DNA of 64,000 nucleotides from Flavobacterium salmonis (GTDB taxonomy: Bacteria; Bacteroidota; Bacteroidia; Flavobacteriales; Flavobacteriaceae). How positions within the stretch are numbered: position 1 is the stretch's first letter; every line of letters begins with the position of its first letter. The notes under the pieces were generated by a model. It was not told the DNA's origin, did no database searches, and was given only the letters and a program-made list of their open reading frames with translations. Shown here piece by piece: positions 34,628 through 43,096 of this stretch. Location of the stretch: contig NZ_CAIJDP010000078.1 in the NCBI RefSeq assembly GCF_903819435.1, positions 1-64,000 of the forward strand. The letters run 5' to 3'. The position numbers were made by a program, and so were the translations under genes.

Positions 34628-36145
34628 ATGAAAAATCATTATGACGTTGTAATTGTAGGCAGTGGTTTGGGCGGATTAGTATCGGCAATTATTTTAGCCA
34701 AAGAAGGCTATAGTGTATGCGTACTCGAAAAAAACAATCAGTATGGTGGAAATCTTCAGACTTTTGTACGGGACAAAACCATTTTTGATACCGGAATTCA
34801 TTATATTGGTGGATTAAGCGAAGGGCAAAATTTGTACAAATACTTTAAGTACATTGGCATTATCGATCATTTAAATTTAAAAAAAATGGACGAAGATGCT
34901 TTTGATGTTATCTCATTTGAAGATGAAAACAAAGAATATCCGCATGCTCAGGGATATGAAAATTTTGTAAATCAATTAGCAAAACATTTCCCCGAGGAAA
35001 AAAAAGCTATTGAAAATTATTGCGAAAAAGTTAAATCAACATGCGATTCATTCCCGTTATACAACTTACAATGGGAAGGAAAATATGATAGTGAAATCCT
35101 GACATTAAACGCTAAAGAAACAATTGACCAGTTTACCCAAAATGAAAAACTAAAAGCGGTTTTGGCCGGATCAAATTTTTTATATGCCGGAATTGCAGAT
35201 AAATCACCTTTTTATGTTCATGCACTTTCTGTAAATTCTTATATACAGAGTTCATGGCGATGCATAAACGGAGGAAGCCAAATCACAAAACAGCTTTTAA
35301 AACAGCTTAAAAAACATGGTGGCGAATTTTATAAATATAAGGAAGTTACCCATTTTAGTGTCGAAGACAACAAAGTGACCTCTGCCAAAATGAAAGACGG
35401 AACTGAGGTTTTTGGTACTTATTTTATATCGAACATTGAACCTAAAACTACCTTGAAAATGGTAGGAGAAGAAAATTTCAGAAAATCTTTTTATAGCAGG
35501 ATCCAGAGTCTTGAAGGTGTTATTTCTGCTTTTAGCCTATACATCGTTTTTAAACCTAAAACCTTCAAATATATCAATCACAATTATTATCATTTTAAGA
35601 ATAGTAATGACGTTTGGAATGCTCATGAATACGATGAAAATTCATGGCCAAAAGCATATATGGCTTCAATGAATGCCTCTAAAAATGTAGAAGAATGGGC
35701 AGATGGAATGACTTTTATCACTTACATGAAGTATGATGATTTATTACCATGGGTAAATACTTTTAATACTACTGCCGAAGAAAACGATCGCGGCGAAAGC
35801 TATGAAGAATTTAAATCCAGAAAAGCTGCACGTTTTTTAGAAGAAATCGAAATAAAATTTCCTGGAATTAAAGATTGCATCAAATCTGTACATACTTCTA
35901 CCCCACTATCCTATCGTGATTATATAGGCGGACATAATGGCAATATGTATGGTTATGTAAAAGATTCCAACAATCCGATGAAAACTTTTATAGCACCAAA
36001 AACTAAGTTAGATAATTTATATTTAACGGGTCAGGGTATTAACATGCACGGTGTTTTGGGCGTGACTATTGGAGCAGTTGTCACCTGTTCTGAAATTGTT
36101 GGAAAAGAATATCTGGTCAACAAAATTAATCAGGAATCTGAATAG
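34628..36145 (+). CDS. Second CrtI/phytoene-desaturase-like FAD oxidoreductase
   Basis: 505 residues. FAD motif VIVGSGLGGLVSA at about 8-20, conserved CVLEKNNQYGGN, and a late YLTGQGINMHGVLGVTIGA motif of carotenoid desaturases/isomerases. It is about as long as the enzyme at 10839, shares its domain plan and similar motifs (FDTGIHYIGGLSEGQ versus FSPGVHYVGLLDEGQ), and is therefore a paralogue. It begins one base after the exporter stop. In a cluster without carotenoid genes it probably works on the conjugated polyene or a fatty precursor. Confidence 0.8.
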   Translation: MKNHYDVVIVGSGLGGLVSAIILAKEGYSVCVLEKNNQYGGNLQTFVRDKTIFDTGIHYIGGLSEGQNLYKYFKYIGIIDHLNLKKMDEDAFDVISFEDENKEYPHAQGYENFVNQLAKHFPEEKKAIENYCEKVKSTCDSFPLYNLQWEGKYDSEILTLNAKETIDQFTQNEKLKAVLAGSNFLYAGIADKSPFYVHALSVNSYIQSSWRCINGGSQITKQLLKQLKKHGGEFYKYKEVTHFSVEDNKVTSAKMKDGTEVFGTYFISNIEPKTTLKMVGEENFRKSFYSRIQSLEGVISAFSLYIVFKPKTFKYINHNYYHFKNSNDVWNAHEYDENSWPKAYMASMNASKNVEEWADGMTFITYMKYDDLLPWVNTFNTTAEENDRGESYEEFKSRKAARFLEEIEIKFPGIKDCIKSVHTSTPLSYRDYIGGHNGNMYGYVKDSNNPMKTFIAPKTKLDNLYLTGQGINMHGVLGVTIGAVVTCSEIVGKEYLVNKINQESE

Positions 36146-36149
36146 AGAT

Positions 36150-37817
36150 ATGAAAAACCGAATTTACATTTATTTTCTTGTCGGTTTTTTAATGCTGCTT
36201 GTTGCATGCGGCACATCCAAGTCTATGCACCATCGGCCGGATATTACCAATTATAATACAGAGAAACCCTCTGTAATAAAACAATCAGATTCAGTTTTTA
36301 TTTCTGGAAAAAATTCTTTTTCAAAAAACAAACAAGGCCTTTGGGAATTATATGTAGAAGGAGATCCGTTGGAAATTGGCCTGACAACCGGAGCCTTATC
36401 CGATTCACTGCTAAAAAAACAGCAACAGATTTTTTTTTCCAGAATTGAAGATATCATTCCTTCAAAATTTCAACAAGCTTTACTTCGAAGTTTTTTAAAA
36501 TGGTACAACAGAAAATTATATCAAAATGTACCAAATGAATATCAAGCAGAAATTTACGGAGTTTCACAATACACTTCTCATAATTTTGATAACATCGCCA
36601 ATCAATACCAGCTTAGTTTGTACCTTCATGCTGCACATGATATTGGTCACGCTTTACAGGATTTGGCTTTGGTAGGCTGCTCTTCTTTTGCCGCCTGGGG
36701 CGAAAAATCTGAAGATGGTAATTTAATTCTGGGGCGTAATTTTGATTTTTATGTAAATGAGGCTTTTGCCGAGAATAAAATAGTAGCTTTTATAAATCCA
36801 AAAGAAGGACATCCCTTTATGATGGTAACCTGGCCAGGCATGATTGGTGCTGTTTCCGGAATGAACAAAGAAGGTTTGACGATAACCATAAATGCCGGAA
36901 AATCTGAAATTCCATTGACTGCCAAGACACCTATTTCGATTCTGACACGTGAGATTTTACAATATGCTAAAAATATTGATGAAGCGATTGCTATTGCAAA
37001 AAAAAGAAAAGTGTTTGTCTCTGAGTCAATTATGATTGGAAGTGCTCAGGATAACAAAGCTATTCTGATTGAAGTTTCACCTGAAAAATTGGGTGTTTTC
37101 GATGTTCCAAACAGCAGTCAATTGATTTGTTCAAATCATTTTCAGAGTGAAACTTATAAAAATGACAAACGAAATGCCTCGCAAATTATCAATAGCCATT
37201 CAAAATATCGCTTTGAAAGAATGCAGGAATTGTTTGTTGAGAATCCAAAAATTAATCCAAAAGTTGCTTCAGAAATTTTACGAAACAAAGAAGGCTTACA
37301 AAATATAGCATTGGGTTATGGTAATGAAAAAGCACTGAATCAATTGATGGCACATCACGGAGTTATTTTTAAACCGAAAGAAAAATTAGTCTGGGTTTCT
37401 TCAAATCCCTATCAGTTAGGCGAATTTGTGTGTTATAATTTAGATTCCGTTTTTAAAAACCCAAAATCGGGCTCTATTATTTCATTCCAAGAAAAAAACC
37501 AGAATATTGTCAAAGATCCATTTTTAGAAACTGCAGCATTTAAAAACTATAAAAAATTCAGAATCGAAGATCAGAAAATAGATTCCTATTTAAAAAATAA
37601 AACGGAAGCTCCGTTAGATTTTATTCAGGCTTATCAATCTTTAAACCCTGATTATTGGGTTGTATATTATAAAGCAGGATTGTATTTTTACCAAAAAAAG
37701 AACTTTCTGCTTGCTCAGGAAAACTTTAAAAAAGCATTAACCAAAGAAATCACAACTGTTCCTGATAAAGAAGCAATTGAAAAATATTTAAAAAAAATCA
37801 AAAGAAAATTACAATGA
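36150..37817 (+). CDS. C45-type (IAT-like) autoproteolytic acyltransferase lipoprotein
   Basis: 555 residues from ATG 36150; the alternative in-frame start at 36069 would run through the end of the upstream gene. The signal peptide ends in a lipobox (LLVACG). The Gly176-Cys177 pair in LVGCSSFAAWG is where penicillin acyltransferase-like enzymes cleave themselves so that the Cys becomes the N-terminal nucleophile. The downstream segment NLILGRNFDF is also family-typical. A TPR-like tail begins near 490. Such enzymes transfer or hydrolyse acyl groups. As a lipoprotein it would act outside the inner membrane, a possible ester-forming or ester-editing step. Confidence 0.72.
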   Translation: MKNRIYIYFLVGFLMLLVACGTSKSMHHRPDITNYNTEKPSVIKQSDSVFISGKNSFSKNKQGLWELYVEGDPLEIGLTTGALSDSLLKKQQQIFFSRIEDIIPSKFQQALLRSFLKWYNRKLYQNVPNEYQAEIYGVSQYTSHNFDNIANQYQLSLYLHAAHDIGHALQDLALVGCSSFAAWGEKSEDGNLILGRNFDFYVNEAFAENKIVAFINPKEGHPFMMVTWPGMIGAVSGMNKEGLTITINAGKSEIPLTAKTPISILTREILQYAKNIDEAIAIAKKRKVFVSESIMIGSAQDNKAILIEVSPEKLGVFDVPNSSQLICSNHFQSETYKNDKRNASQIINSHSKYRFERMQELFVENPKINPKVASEILRNKEGLQNIALGYGNEKALNQLMAHHGVIFKPKEKLVWVSSNPYQLGEFVCYNLDSVFKNPKSGSIISFQEKNQNIVKDPFLETAAFKNYKKFRIEDQKIDSYLKNKTEAPLDFIQAYQSLNPDYWVVYYKAGLYFYQKKNFLLAQENFKKALTKEITTVPDKEAIEKYLKKIKRKLQ

Positions 37818-39100
37818 TTCCAGCAATAGAAAAAAATTCTTTAGAAGAAATTAAAATTTTTCAAGAGCAAAAATTAGCAGAGCTTTTAACTTATATTAGT
37901 CAAAATTCTCCTTTCTACAAAAGGCTTTTTGCCGGACAAAATATTGATATTTCGAAAATTAAAACTCTTGAAGATTTACACTATTTACCGGTAACTACAA
38001 AAGAAGATTTACAACAATACAACGATGATTTTGTATGTGTCCCACAGCATAAAATTATTGACTATTCTTCGACTTCAGGAACTTTGGGCGATCCGGTAAC
38101 TTTTGGTTTAACAGATTCTGATCTTGACCGATTGGCTTATAATGAAGCTATTTCATTCGCCTGTGCCGGAATTACAGAAGGCGATGTTGTGCAATTAATG
38201 ACAACAATTGACCGTAAATTTATGGCTGGTCTGGCTTATTTTTTAGGTTTAAGAAAATTGAAAGCAGGCATTATCCGTGTGGGTGCCGGAATTCCGGAAA
38301 TGCAATGGGATTCGATTTTAAAATACAATCCGAGCTATTTAATTACCGTTCCTTCTTTCCTTTTAAAATTAATTGAATACGCCGAAATACACGGAATCGA
38401 TTACAATAATTCGAGTATAAAAGGTGCTGTCTGTATTGGGGAATCTCTGAGAGAACAGGATTTTTCGATGAATATTTTATCCAAAAAAATTACGGATAAA
38501 TGGAACATCAGGTTGTTTTCGACTTATGCTTCTACCGAAATGAGTACGGCTTTTACAGAATGTGAATACGGTCAGGGCGGTCACCACCATCCGGAATTGA
38601 TTATCGTTGAAGTTCTGGACGAAAATAATAGGCCTGTAAAAAATGGTGAAACGGGAGAACTGACTTTTACTACTTTAGGAATTGAAGCCATGCCGTTACT
38701 CCGTTTTAAAACCGGGGATATTGTACAGCTTCATAACGAACCTTGCTCCTGCGGGCGACATACTTTGCGTGTTGGACCGGTTGTGGGCCGTAAAAAACAA
38801 ATGATCAAATATAAAGGCACGACACTTTATCCGCCAGCGATGAATGATGTTTTGAGCAGTTTTGATACTATTGAAAATCATCTTATCGAAATTTCTACCA
38901 ACGATTTAGGGACTGATGAAATCCTGATTAAAATTGCAGCTAAAAATCAGACACCCGAATTTTTACAGGAAATAAAAGATCATTTTAGAGCGAAATTAAG
39001 AGTAACTCCAAAAATAGAATTTGCTACAAAAGAAGCTTTAAATCCTTTGGTTTTTAATCCAATGAGTCGAAAACCAATTCGTTTTTTTGATTACCGATAG
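37814..39100 (+). CDS. PaaK-like AMP-forming acid ligase
   Basis: 428 residues, phenylacetate-CoA ligase family (ANL superfamily). The P-loop-like motif is YSSTSGTLGDPV at about 76-87. A later YASTEMSTAF and a TGD segment (FKTGDIV) with the CSCGR motif near 310 follow, as in PaaK. It activates an aromatic acid with ATP to a thioester. In this cluster the natural substrate is 4-coumarate from FlxA, giving the aryl starter. It overlaps the upstream gene by 4 bases (ATGA) and is the last gene of the cluster before a long hairpin. Confidence 0.88.
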   Translation: MIPAIEKNSLEEIKIFQEQKLAELLTYISQNSPFYKRLFAGQNIDISKIKTLEDLHYLPVTTKEDLQQYNDDFVCVPQHKIIDYSSTSGTLGDPVTFGLTDSDLDRLAYNEAISFACAGITEGDVVQLMTTIDRKFMAGLAYFLGLRKLKAGIIRVGAGIPEMQWDSILKYNPSYLITVPSFLLKLIEYAEIHGIDYNNSSIKGAVCIGESLREQDFSMNILSKKITDKWNIRLFSTYASTEMSTAFTECEYGQGGHHHPELIIVEVLDENNRPVKNGETGELTFTTLGIEAMPLLRFKTGDIVQLHNEPCSCGRHTLRVGPVVGRKKQMIKYKGTTLYPPAMNDVLSSFDTIENHLIEISTNDLGTDEILIKIAAKNQTPEFLQEIKDHFRAKLRVTPKIEFATKEALNPLVFNPMSRKPIRFFDYR

Positions 39101-39112
39101 TTTTAGGTACAA

Positions 39113-39178
39113 AGTTACAAAGGCTCAGAGGAACAAAGGTTTAGATTCTGAATGTAAAACCTTTGAGCCTTTGTAACT
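39113..39178. repeat. Long inverted repeat/hairpin after the pigment cluster
   Basis: AGTTACAAAGGCTCA (39113-39127) and TGAGCCTTTGTAACT (39164-39178) are perfect reverse complements of 15 bases. A second nested pair, AAAGGTTT (39135-39142) and AAACCTTT (39157-39164), extends it. The transcript would fold into a long hairpin after the last pigment gene and could end or stabilise it. No T run follows directly. Sequences of this style (ACAAAGGTTT) are widespread in Flavobacterium, so it may also be a dispersed repeat. Confidence 0.7.
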
Positions 39179-39196
39179 CTGAACCTTTAACCTCAA

Positions 39197-39230
39197 TTTG
39201 GCACAAATTGAACTAAATGTTGTAATTTTG
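39197..39230 (+). promoter_or_regulatory. Bacteroidetes-type promoter of dusB
   Basis: TTTG (39197-39200) and TAATTTTG (39223-39230), separated by 22 bases, match the Bacteroidetes -33 and -7 elements very well. The predicted start lies a few bases before the ATG at 39246, giving a very short leader. Confidence 0.75.
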
Positions 39231-39245
39231 CACAAAATAGTGAAG

Positions 39246-40238
39246 ATGGTCAAGATTGGCAACATAGAATTACCCGAATTTCCTTTATTACTCGCACCGA
39301 TGGAAGACGTAAGCGATCCGCCGTTTCGCAGATTATGCAAAACGCATGGTGCTGACATGATGTATTCTGAATTTATTTCATCAGAAGGATTAATTCGTGA
39401 CGCTATAAAAAGCCGAATGAAACTGGATATTTTTGATTATGAACGTCCGGTTGGAATTCAGATTTTTGGTGGAGATGAAGAAGCAATGGCACTTTCGTCC
39501 AAAATTGTTTCCACCGTAAAACCTGATTTAGTCGATATTAATTTTGGCTGCCCCGTAAAAAAAGTAGTCTGCAAAGGTGCCGGCGCTGGTGTTTTGAAAG
39601 ATGTTGATTTGATGGTACGTTTAACCAAAGCCGTTATTAGAAGTACCGATTTGCCTGTTACCGTAAAAACACGTTTGGGCTGGGATGAAAGTTCGATTAA
39701 TATTGATGAAGTTGCTGAAAGGCTTCAGGATATTGGTGTTCAGGCTTTGACCATTCACGCCAGAACCCGCGCACAAATGTACAAAGGCCACGCCGACTGG
39801 TCGCATATTGCACGTGTAAAAAACAACCCAAGAATTACAATGCCTATTTTCGGAAACGGTGATATCGATAGTCCCGAAAAGGCATTACGATATAAAAACG
39901 AATATGGAATCGACGGAATCATGATTGGTCGTGCTGCCATTGGCTATCCGTGGATTTTTAATGAAATCAAACATTTCTTTAAAACAGGCGAGCACTTGCC
40001 TGCTCCAACGGTTATTGACCGTGTTGAAGCAGCCAGAAATCATTTGCAATGGTCTATGGACTGGAAAGGGGAACGTTTGGGAATTGTAGAAATGCGTCGT
40101 CACTACACCAATTATTTCAAAGGAATTCACTCTTTTAAAGAATTCAAACAAAAACTAGTTACTACTGATGAACCTGAAAATTTATTCGCGATTATGAAAG
40201 AAATTGAACAGGTTTATGCGGGATATGAGTTTGTTTAG
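39246..40238 (+). CDS. dusB: tRNA-dihydrouridine synthase DusB
   Basis: 330 residues from ATG 39246; in-frame TTG (39198) lies in the promoter and GTG (39240) is less likely. FMN-dependent TIM-barrel. The substrate Cys102 is in DINFGCPVKKV and LAPMEDVSDPPFRR is at about 16-29, both typical of DusB. It reduces uridines in the D-loop of tRNA with NADPH. It has its own promoter and is not linked to the pigment genes, so it marks the right boundary of the cluster. Confidence 0.95.
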   Translation: MVKIGNIELPEFPLLLAPMEDVSDPPFRRLCKTHGADMMYSEFISSEGLIRDAIKSRMKLDIFDYERPVGIQIFGGDEEAMALSSKIVSTVKPDLVDINFGCPVKKVVCKGAGAGVLKDVDLMVRLTKAVIRSTDLPVTVKTRLGWDESSINIDEVAERLQDIGVQALTIHARTRAQMYKGHADWSHIARVKNNPRITMPIFGNGDIDSPEKALRYKNEYGIDGIMIGRAAIGYPWIFNEIKHFFKTGEHLPAPTVIDRVEAARNHLQWSMDWKGERLGIVEMRRHYTNYFKGIHSFKEFKQKLVTTDEPENLFAIMKEIEQVYAGYEFV

Positions 40239-40283
40239 AAAATACTTAATATAATTTAATCAATTATTAGACTTAGAAATTTT

Positions 40284-40311
40284 TTTGAATTCAAATATTT
40301 TTATATATTTG
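40284..40311 (+). promoter_or_regulatory. Promoter of the NYN gene leader
   Basis: TTTG (40284-40287) and TATATTTG (40304-40311), 16 bases apart, fit the Bacteroidetes promoter consensus with a slightly short spacer. Transcription would begin near 40318, giving a leader of about 67 bases before the ATG at 40385. Confidence 0.55.
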
Positions 40312-40330
40312 CATTATAATTAACGCCACC

Positions 40331-40378
40331 TCATAATCTCAGTATTATGAACCTGCTCCTACTGGGAGCTTTTTTTTT
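40331..40378 (+). promoter_or_regulatory. Leader with hairpin and intrinsic terminator before the NYN gene
   Basis: Two structures follow the promoter. TCATAAT (40331-40337) pairs with ATTATGA (40344-40350). Then GCTCC (40355-40359) pairs with GGAGC (40365-40369), followed by an 8- to 9-T run (40370-40378), a complete intrinsic terminator. It ends 6 bases before the NYN start codon, so the gene is expressed only by readthrough. Attenuation or a short terminated RNA are both possible. Confidence 0.65.
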
Positions 40379-40384
40379 ATATCT

Positions 40385-41047
40385 ATGTCAGAAGAAATTA
40401 AAAATAAAAAAGTAGTCTTTTACTTTGATGGGTTTAACTTTTATCACGGATTTAAATCTTATACGGGATCACATCCTGATTGGAAAAACTATTTTTGGAT
40501 TGATTTTGTCAAACTTTGTACACAGTTTGTTTTTGCACATGACAATCAAATTTTACACAAAGTAAAATATTTTACCGCACCACCCATAAATAAATTAAAG
40601 AAAAGCAAACAAAGTGCTTTATTTGGAGCTAATAAAATTACTAACGGTTCTATTTTTGAAGTTGTTAATGGTCATTATGCTGATAAATTCATAGATTGCC
40701 AAGCAACCTGTAAAGAAAACTTTAAGGTCCCTGAAGAAAAATGTACTGATGTAAATATAGCATTACACATGATCGGTGATTGTATAAATAATGACGTCGA
40801 TATTATAGTTTTAATTACTGCGGATAGTGATCAAGTGTCTACTATCAAATTTATAAATCAAAAGTTTCCACACATTAAAACAAAATTATATTTCCCCCCT
40901 GATAGAAAGTCGAATGAATTAAAATCATTATTTAAAACAGTTGTTTATCTTGAGAATCATGAAGATAAATTTAAAAATGCAAAAATGCAATTCGAAGTAA
41001 AAAATGAAACGAAAACTTACACAAGACCAAGTGATTGGAAAAAATAG
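40385..41047 (+). CDS. NYN-domain (LabA-like PIN-fold) ribonuclease-like protein
   Basis: 220 residues. The NYN/PIN-like nuclease core is visible: YFDGFNFYH with Asp15, KCTDVNIALHMIGD with Asp122, and ITADSDQ with Asp147/Asp149. These acidic residues form the metal site in the family, whose members cut RNA. The C-terminal 45 residues are basic and may bind RNA. It is a single gene behind a terminator-bearing leader. An RNA-processing or defence-linked role is possible; the target RNA is unknown. Confidence 0.82.
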   Translation: MSEEIKNKKVVFYFDGFNFYHGFKSYTGSHPDWKNYFWIDFVKLCTQFVFAHDNQILHKVKYFTAPPINKLKKSKQSALFGANKITNGSIFEVVNGHYADKFIDCQATCKENFKVPEEKCTDVNIALHMIGDCINNDVDIIVLITADSDQVSTIKFINQKFPHIKTKLYFPPDRKSNELKSLFKTVVYLENHEDKFKNAKMQFEVKNETKTYTRPSDWKK

Positions 41048-41081
41048 TTGTTTTTAATTATATTTCTAATATTAGCATAAT

Positions 41082-42509
41082 TTATACCTCAATACTTTTC
41101 CACTTTCCTCTTTTATAGAAAAAGATTCCTGCTAAAGTTATAGCTGTTTCAGCAACCGGAATTGCAATAAAAACGCCTGTCGGCCCCATATTAAAATGTT
41201 TTGCCAGTACATAAGCCAGTGGAATCTGGAACATCCAAAACCCGAAAAAGTTAATTCCGGTTGGTGTCCAGGTATCTCCTGCCCCATTGAACGTATTGAT
41301 CAAAACCATCCCGATTCCGTAAAAAATAAATCCGATGCTCATTGTACGCAATGCTTCAGCAGCAATTGTTTTGACCATTTCATCATTCGTAAAAAAAGAG
41401 ATAATATAGTTGCCAAAAACTAATGTAATAATCATAATCGAAGCCATGAAAATCACGTTGTATTTTGCTGTTGTAAAAACCGATTTTTCAGCACGTTCGA
41501 TTTGTTTGGCTCCTAAATTCTGTCCGACTAAAGTTGCCGCCGCATTACTTAATCCCCAGGCAGGAAGGATAAAAAACATCATAATCCGAAGTGCGGTCTG
41601 ATAACCTGCCGACCCATGATCTCCTCCGGTTGTAGCTACCAATTTTGCCAGGAAAATCCAGCTGCAGGATGCGATTACAAATTGTAAAATTCCCGGAGCT
41701 GCAATTTTTACCAAAGCTTTTATTTGTGTAAAATCCGGAGCGAAGTATGAAATTTTGATTTTTAAAATTCCGTTCCCTGAAAATAAATGATATAATTGAT
41801 ATACTACTCCAATACTTCTTCCGATGGTAGTCGCCAAAGCTGCACCAATTAATCCAAAAGCCGGAACCGGTCCTAAACCGTTAATTAAAATCGGGCATAA
41901 AATAATATTGCAGATATTAGCAATCCAAAGACTTTTCATAGCTATTGCTGCATTTCCTGCACCGCGAAATATTCCGTTTATTAAAAACAAAAGCATAATG
42001 CATAAACTGGAACCAATCATGATTTGGGTAAACCTGAAACCGTGTTCTGCAGATTCTAATGACGATCCCATAAGTACTAGAATGTCTTTCGCATACATAA
42101 TTCCGAAAATGCTCAATACACTATTAACGGCAAAAGCAATAATAATAGCCTGCATTCCGGCTTTTGCTGCAGCGACCGGATCTTTCTCTCCAATTCGTCT
42201 GGCCACAACTGCTGTCGCTGCCATGCTCATTCCAATGGCAAGAGAATATATAATTGTCAAAACTGATTCGGTTAAACCAACAGTCTGAATCGCAAAACTA
42301 CTGTGTTCCAAATGCCCTACGAAATACAAATCGACCAATGCAAAAACAGATTCCATCATCATTTCCAAAACCATTGGAATGGCTAACAGAATTACTGCTT
42401 TTTTGATGCTTCCGGATGTATAATCAAATGATTCTTCTCCTTTCAGCGCTTGTTTTAATGTGGTAAAAATTTTAGAAAATAGATTTTTCTTTATAACTGT
42501 TTCTGTCAT
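41082..42509 (-). CDS. MATE-family efflux transporter
   Basis: 475 residues with 12 hydrophobic segments in the two-bundle MATE arrangement. It begins, after a 30-residue amphipathic N-terminus, with GSIKKAVILLAIPMVLEMMMESVFALVDLYFVGHL; the family motif LDVDLYFVG-like segment and the internal repeat near 255-300 are clear. MATE proteins use proton or sodium gradients to expel cationic or toxic compounds. The 5' leader has nested inverted repeats, which suggests RNA-level control. It is transcribed in the same direction as the small HTH gene upstream, 158 bases away. Confidence 0.92.
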   Translation of the reverse strand: MTETVIKKNLFSKIFTTLKQALKGEESFDYTSGSIKKAVILLAIPMVLEMMMESVFALVDLYFVGHLEHSSFAIQTVGLTESVLTIIYSLAIGMSMAATAVVARRIGEKDPVAAAKAGMQAIIIAFAVNSVLSIFGIMYAKDILVLMGSSLESAEHGFRFTQIMIGSSLCIMLLFLINGIFRGAGNAAIAMKSLWIANICNIILCPILINGLGPVPAFGLIGAALATTIGRSIGVVYQLYHLFSGNGILKIKISYFAPDFTQIKALVKIAAPGILQFVIASCSWIFLAKLVATTGGDHGSAGYQTALRIMMFFILPAWGLSNAAATLVGQNLGAKQIERAEKSVFTTAKYNVIFMASIMIITLVFGNYIISFFTNDEMVKTIAAEALRTMSIGFIFYGIGMVLINTFNGAGDTWTPTGINFFGFWMFQIPLAYVLAKHFNMGPTGVFIAIPVAETAITLAGIFFYKRGKWKSIEV

Positions 42510-42514
42510 GATAT

Positions 42515-42588
42515 TTTAGGATAAATGATAAAATTGGTTCAGATGTATTAATCTGAACTGAAAAAAGTAAAAGCGTAAGTATCCTAAA
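42515..42588 (-). promoter_or_regulatory. Structured leader of the MATE gene
   Basis: Two nested inverted repeats lie directly before the MATE ATG. The outer pair is TTTAGGATA (plus 42515-42523) with TATCCTAAA (42580-42588). The inner pair is GTTCAGAT (42537-42544) with ATCTGAAC (42551-42558). In the minus-strand RNA they would form a closing stem and an inner hairpin, with the stem ending about 5 bases from the start codon. A riboswitch-like or protein-controlled element is possible; no known class was recognised. Confidence 0.45.
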
Positions 42589-42667
42589 TTATTCTAAAAA
42601 TAAAATTAGGATTAGGCAGAAACAATCATATGCTGTAGATTTTTAAGGTGGTAAATATAAGTATTTT

Positions 42668-42982
42668 TCAGGAAGAAATATTTATTTGACTTTTCAATAT
42701 TTCAATAAGTTGATCTTTTTCCTTAATCCTTAATTCATATTGTGCTATAAGTTTTTCATGAATTAAAACAGTATCACTTACAGCAATTTTATCACCAAAT
42801 AAATCAGATATTGATGTTTCTAATAATACAGAAAGCTTTTGTATCTCGTTAGGTATAAATGGTATTTCTCCCTTTTCTCTCCTACTGTATTGAGACTGAT
42901 TTAAACCCAATTCATTAGCAAGATAATCCTGAGAAAACTTTTTGATTTCCCTAATAAACCTAACTTTTTGGTGTAACTGCAT
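42668..42982 (-). CDS. XRE-family HTH regulator with coiled-coil tail
   Basis: 104 residues. The XRE helix-turn-helix at about 8-62 is clear (REIKKFSQDYLANELGLNQSQYSRREKGE, then a SDLFGDK segment). A C-terminal coiled coil (LIAQYELRIKEKDQLIEILKSQI) probably makes dimers. It lies upstream of the MATE gene on the same strand and divergent from the O-antigen-ligase-like gene. The divergent gap holds two ATCACAT repeats (43011 and 43033 region), possible binding sites. It may control either neighbour or itself. Confidence 0.78.
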   Translation of the reverse strand: MQLHQKVRFIREIKKFSQDYLANELGLNQSQYSRREKGEIPFIPNEIQKLSVLLETSISDLFGDKIAVSDTVLIHEKLIAQYELRIKEKDQLIEILKSQINISS

Positions 42983-43096
42983 TTCTAAATAATTTACTAA
43001 TTCATGTCTTAATCACATAATAAATGTTATTATCACATTTAAAAACTTGAAATTAATTCTTTTTTTTTGAAAGAAAAAAATTACTTTAAAAATAAG

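Noticed and set aside
40318..40384. tRNA or known structured RNA
   Set aside because: No cloverleaf or known riboswitch core; only two short hairpins with a terminator.
40347..40415. Leucine-rich leader peptide as an attenuator of leucine biosynthesis
   Set aside because: It lies before a NYN nuclease gene, not a leucine gene; kept only as part of the leader finding and not annotated as a gene.
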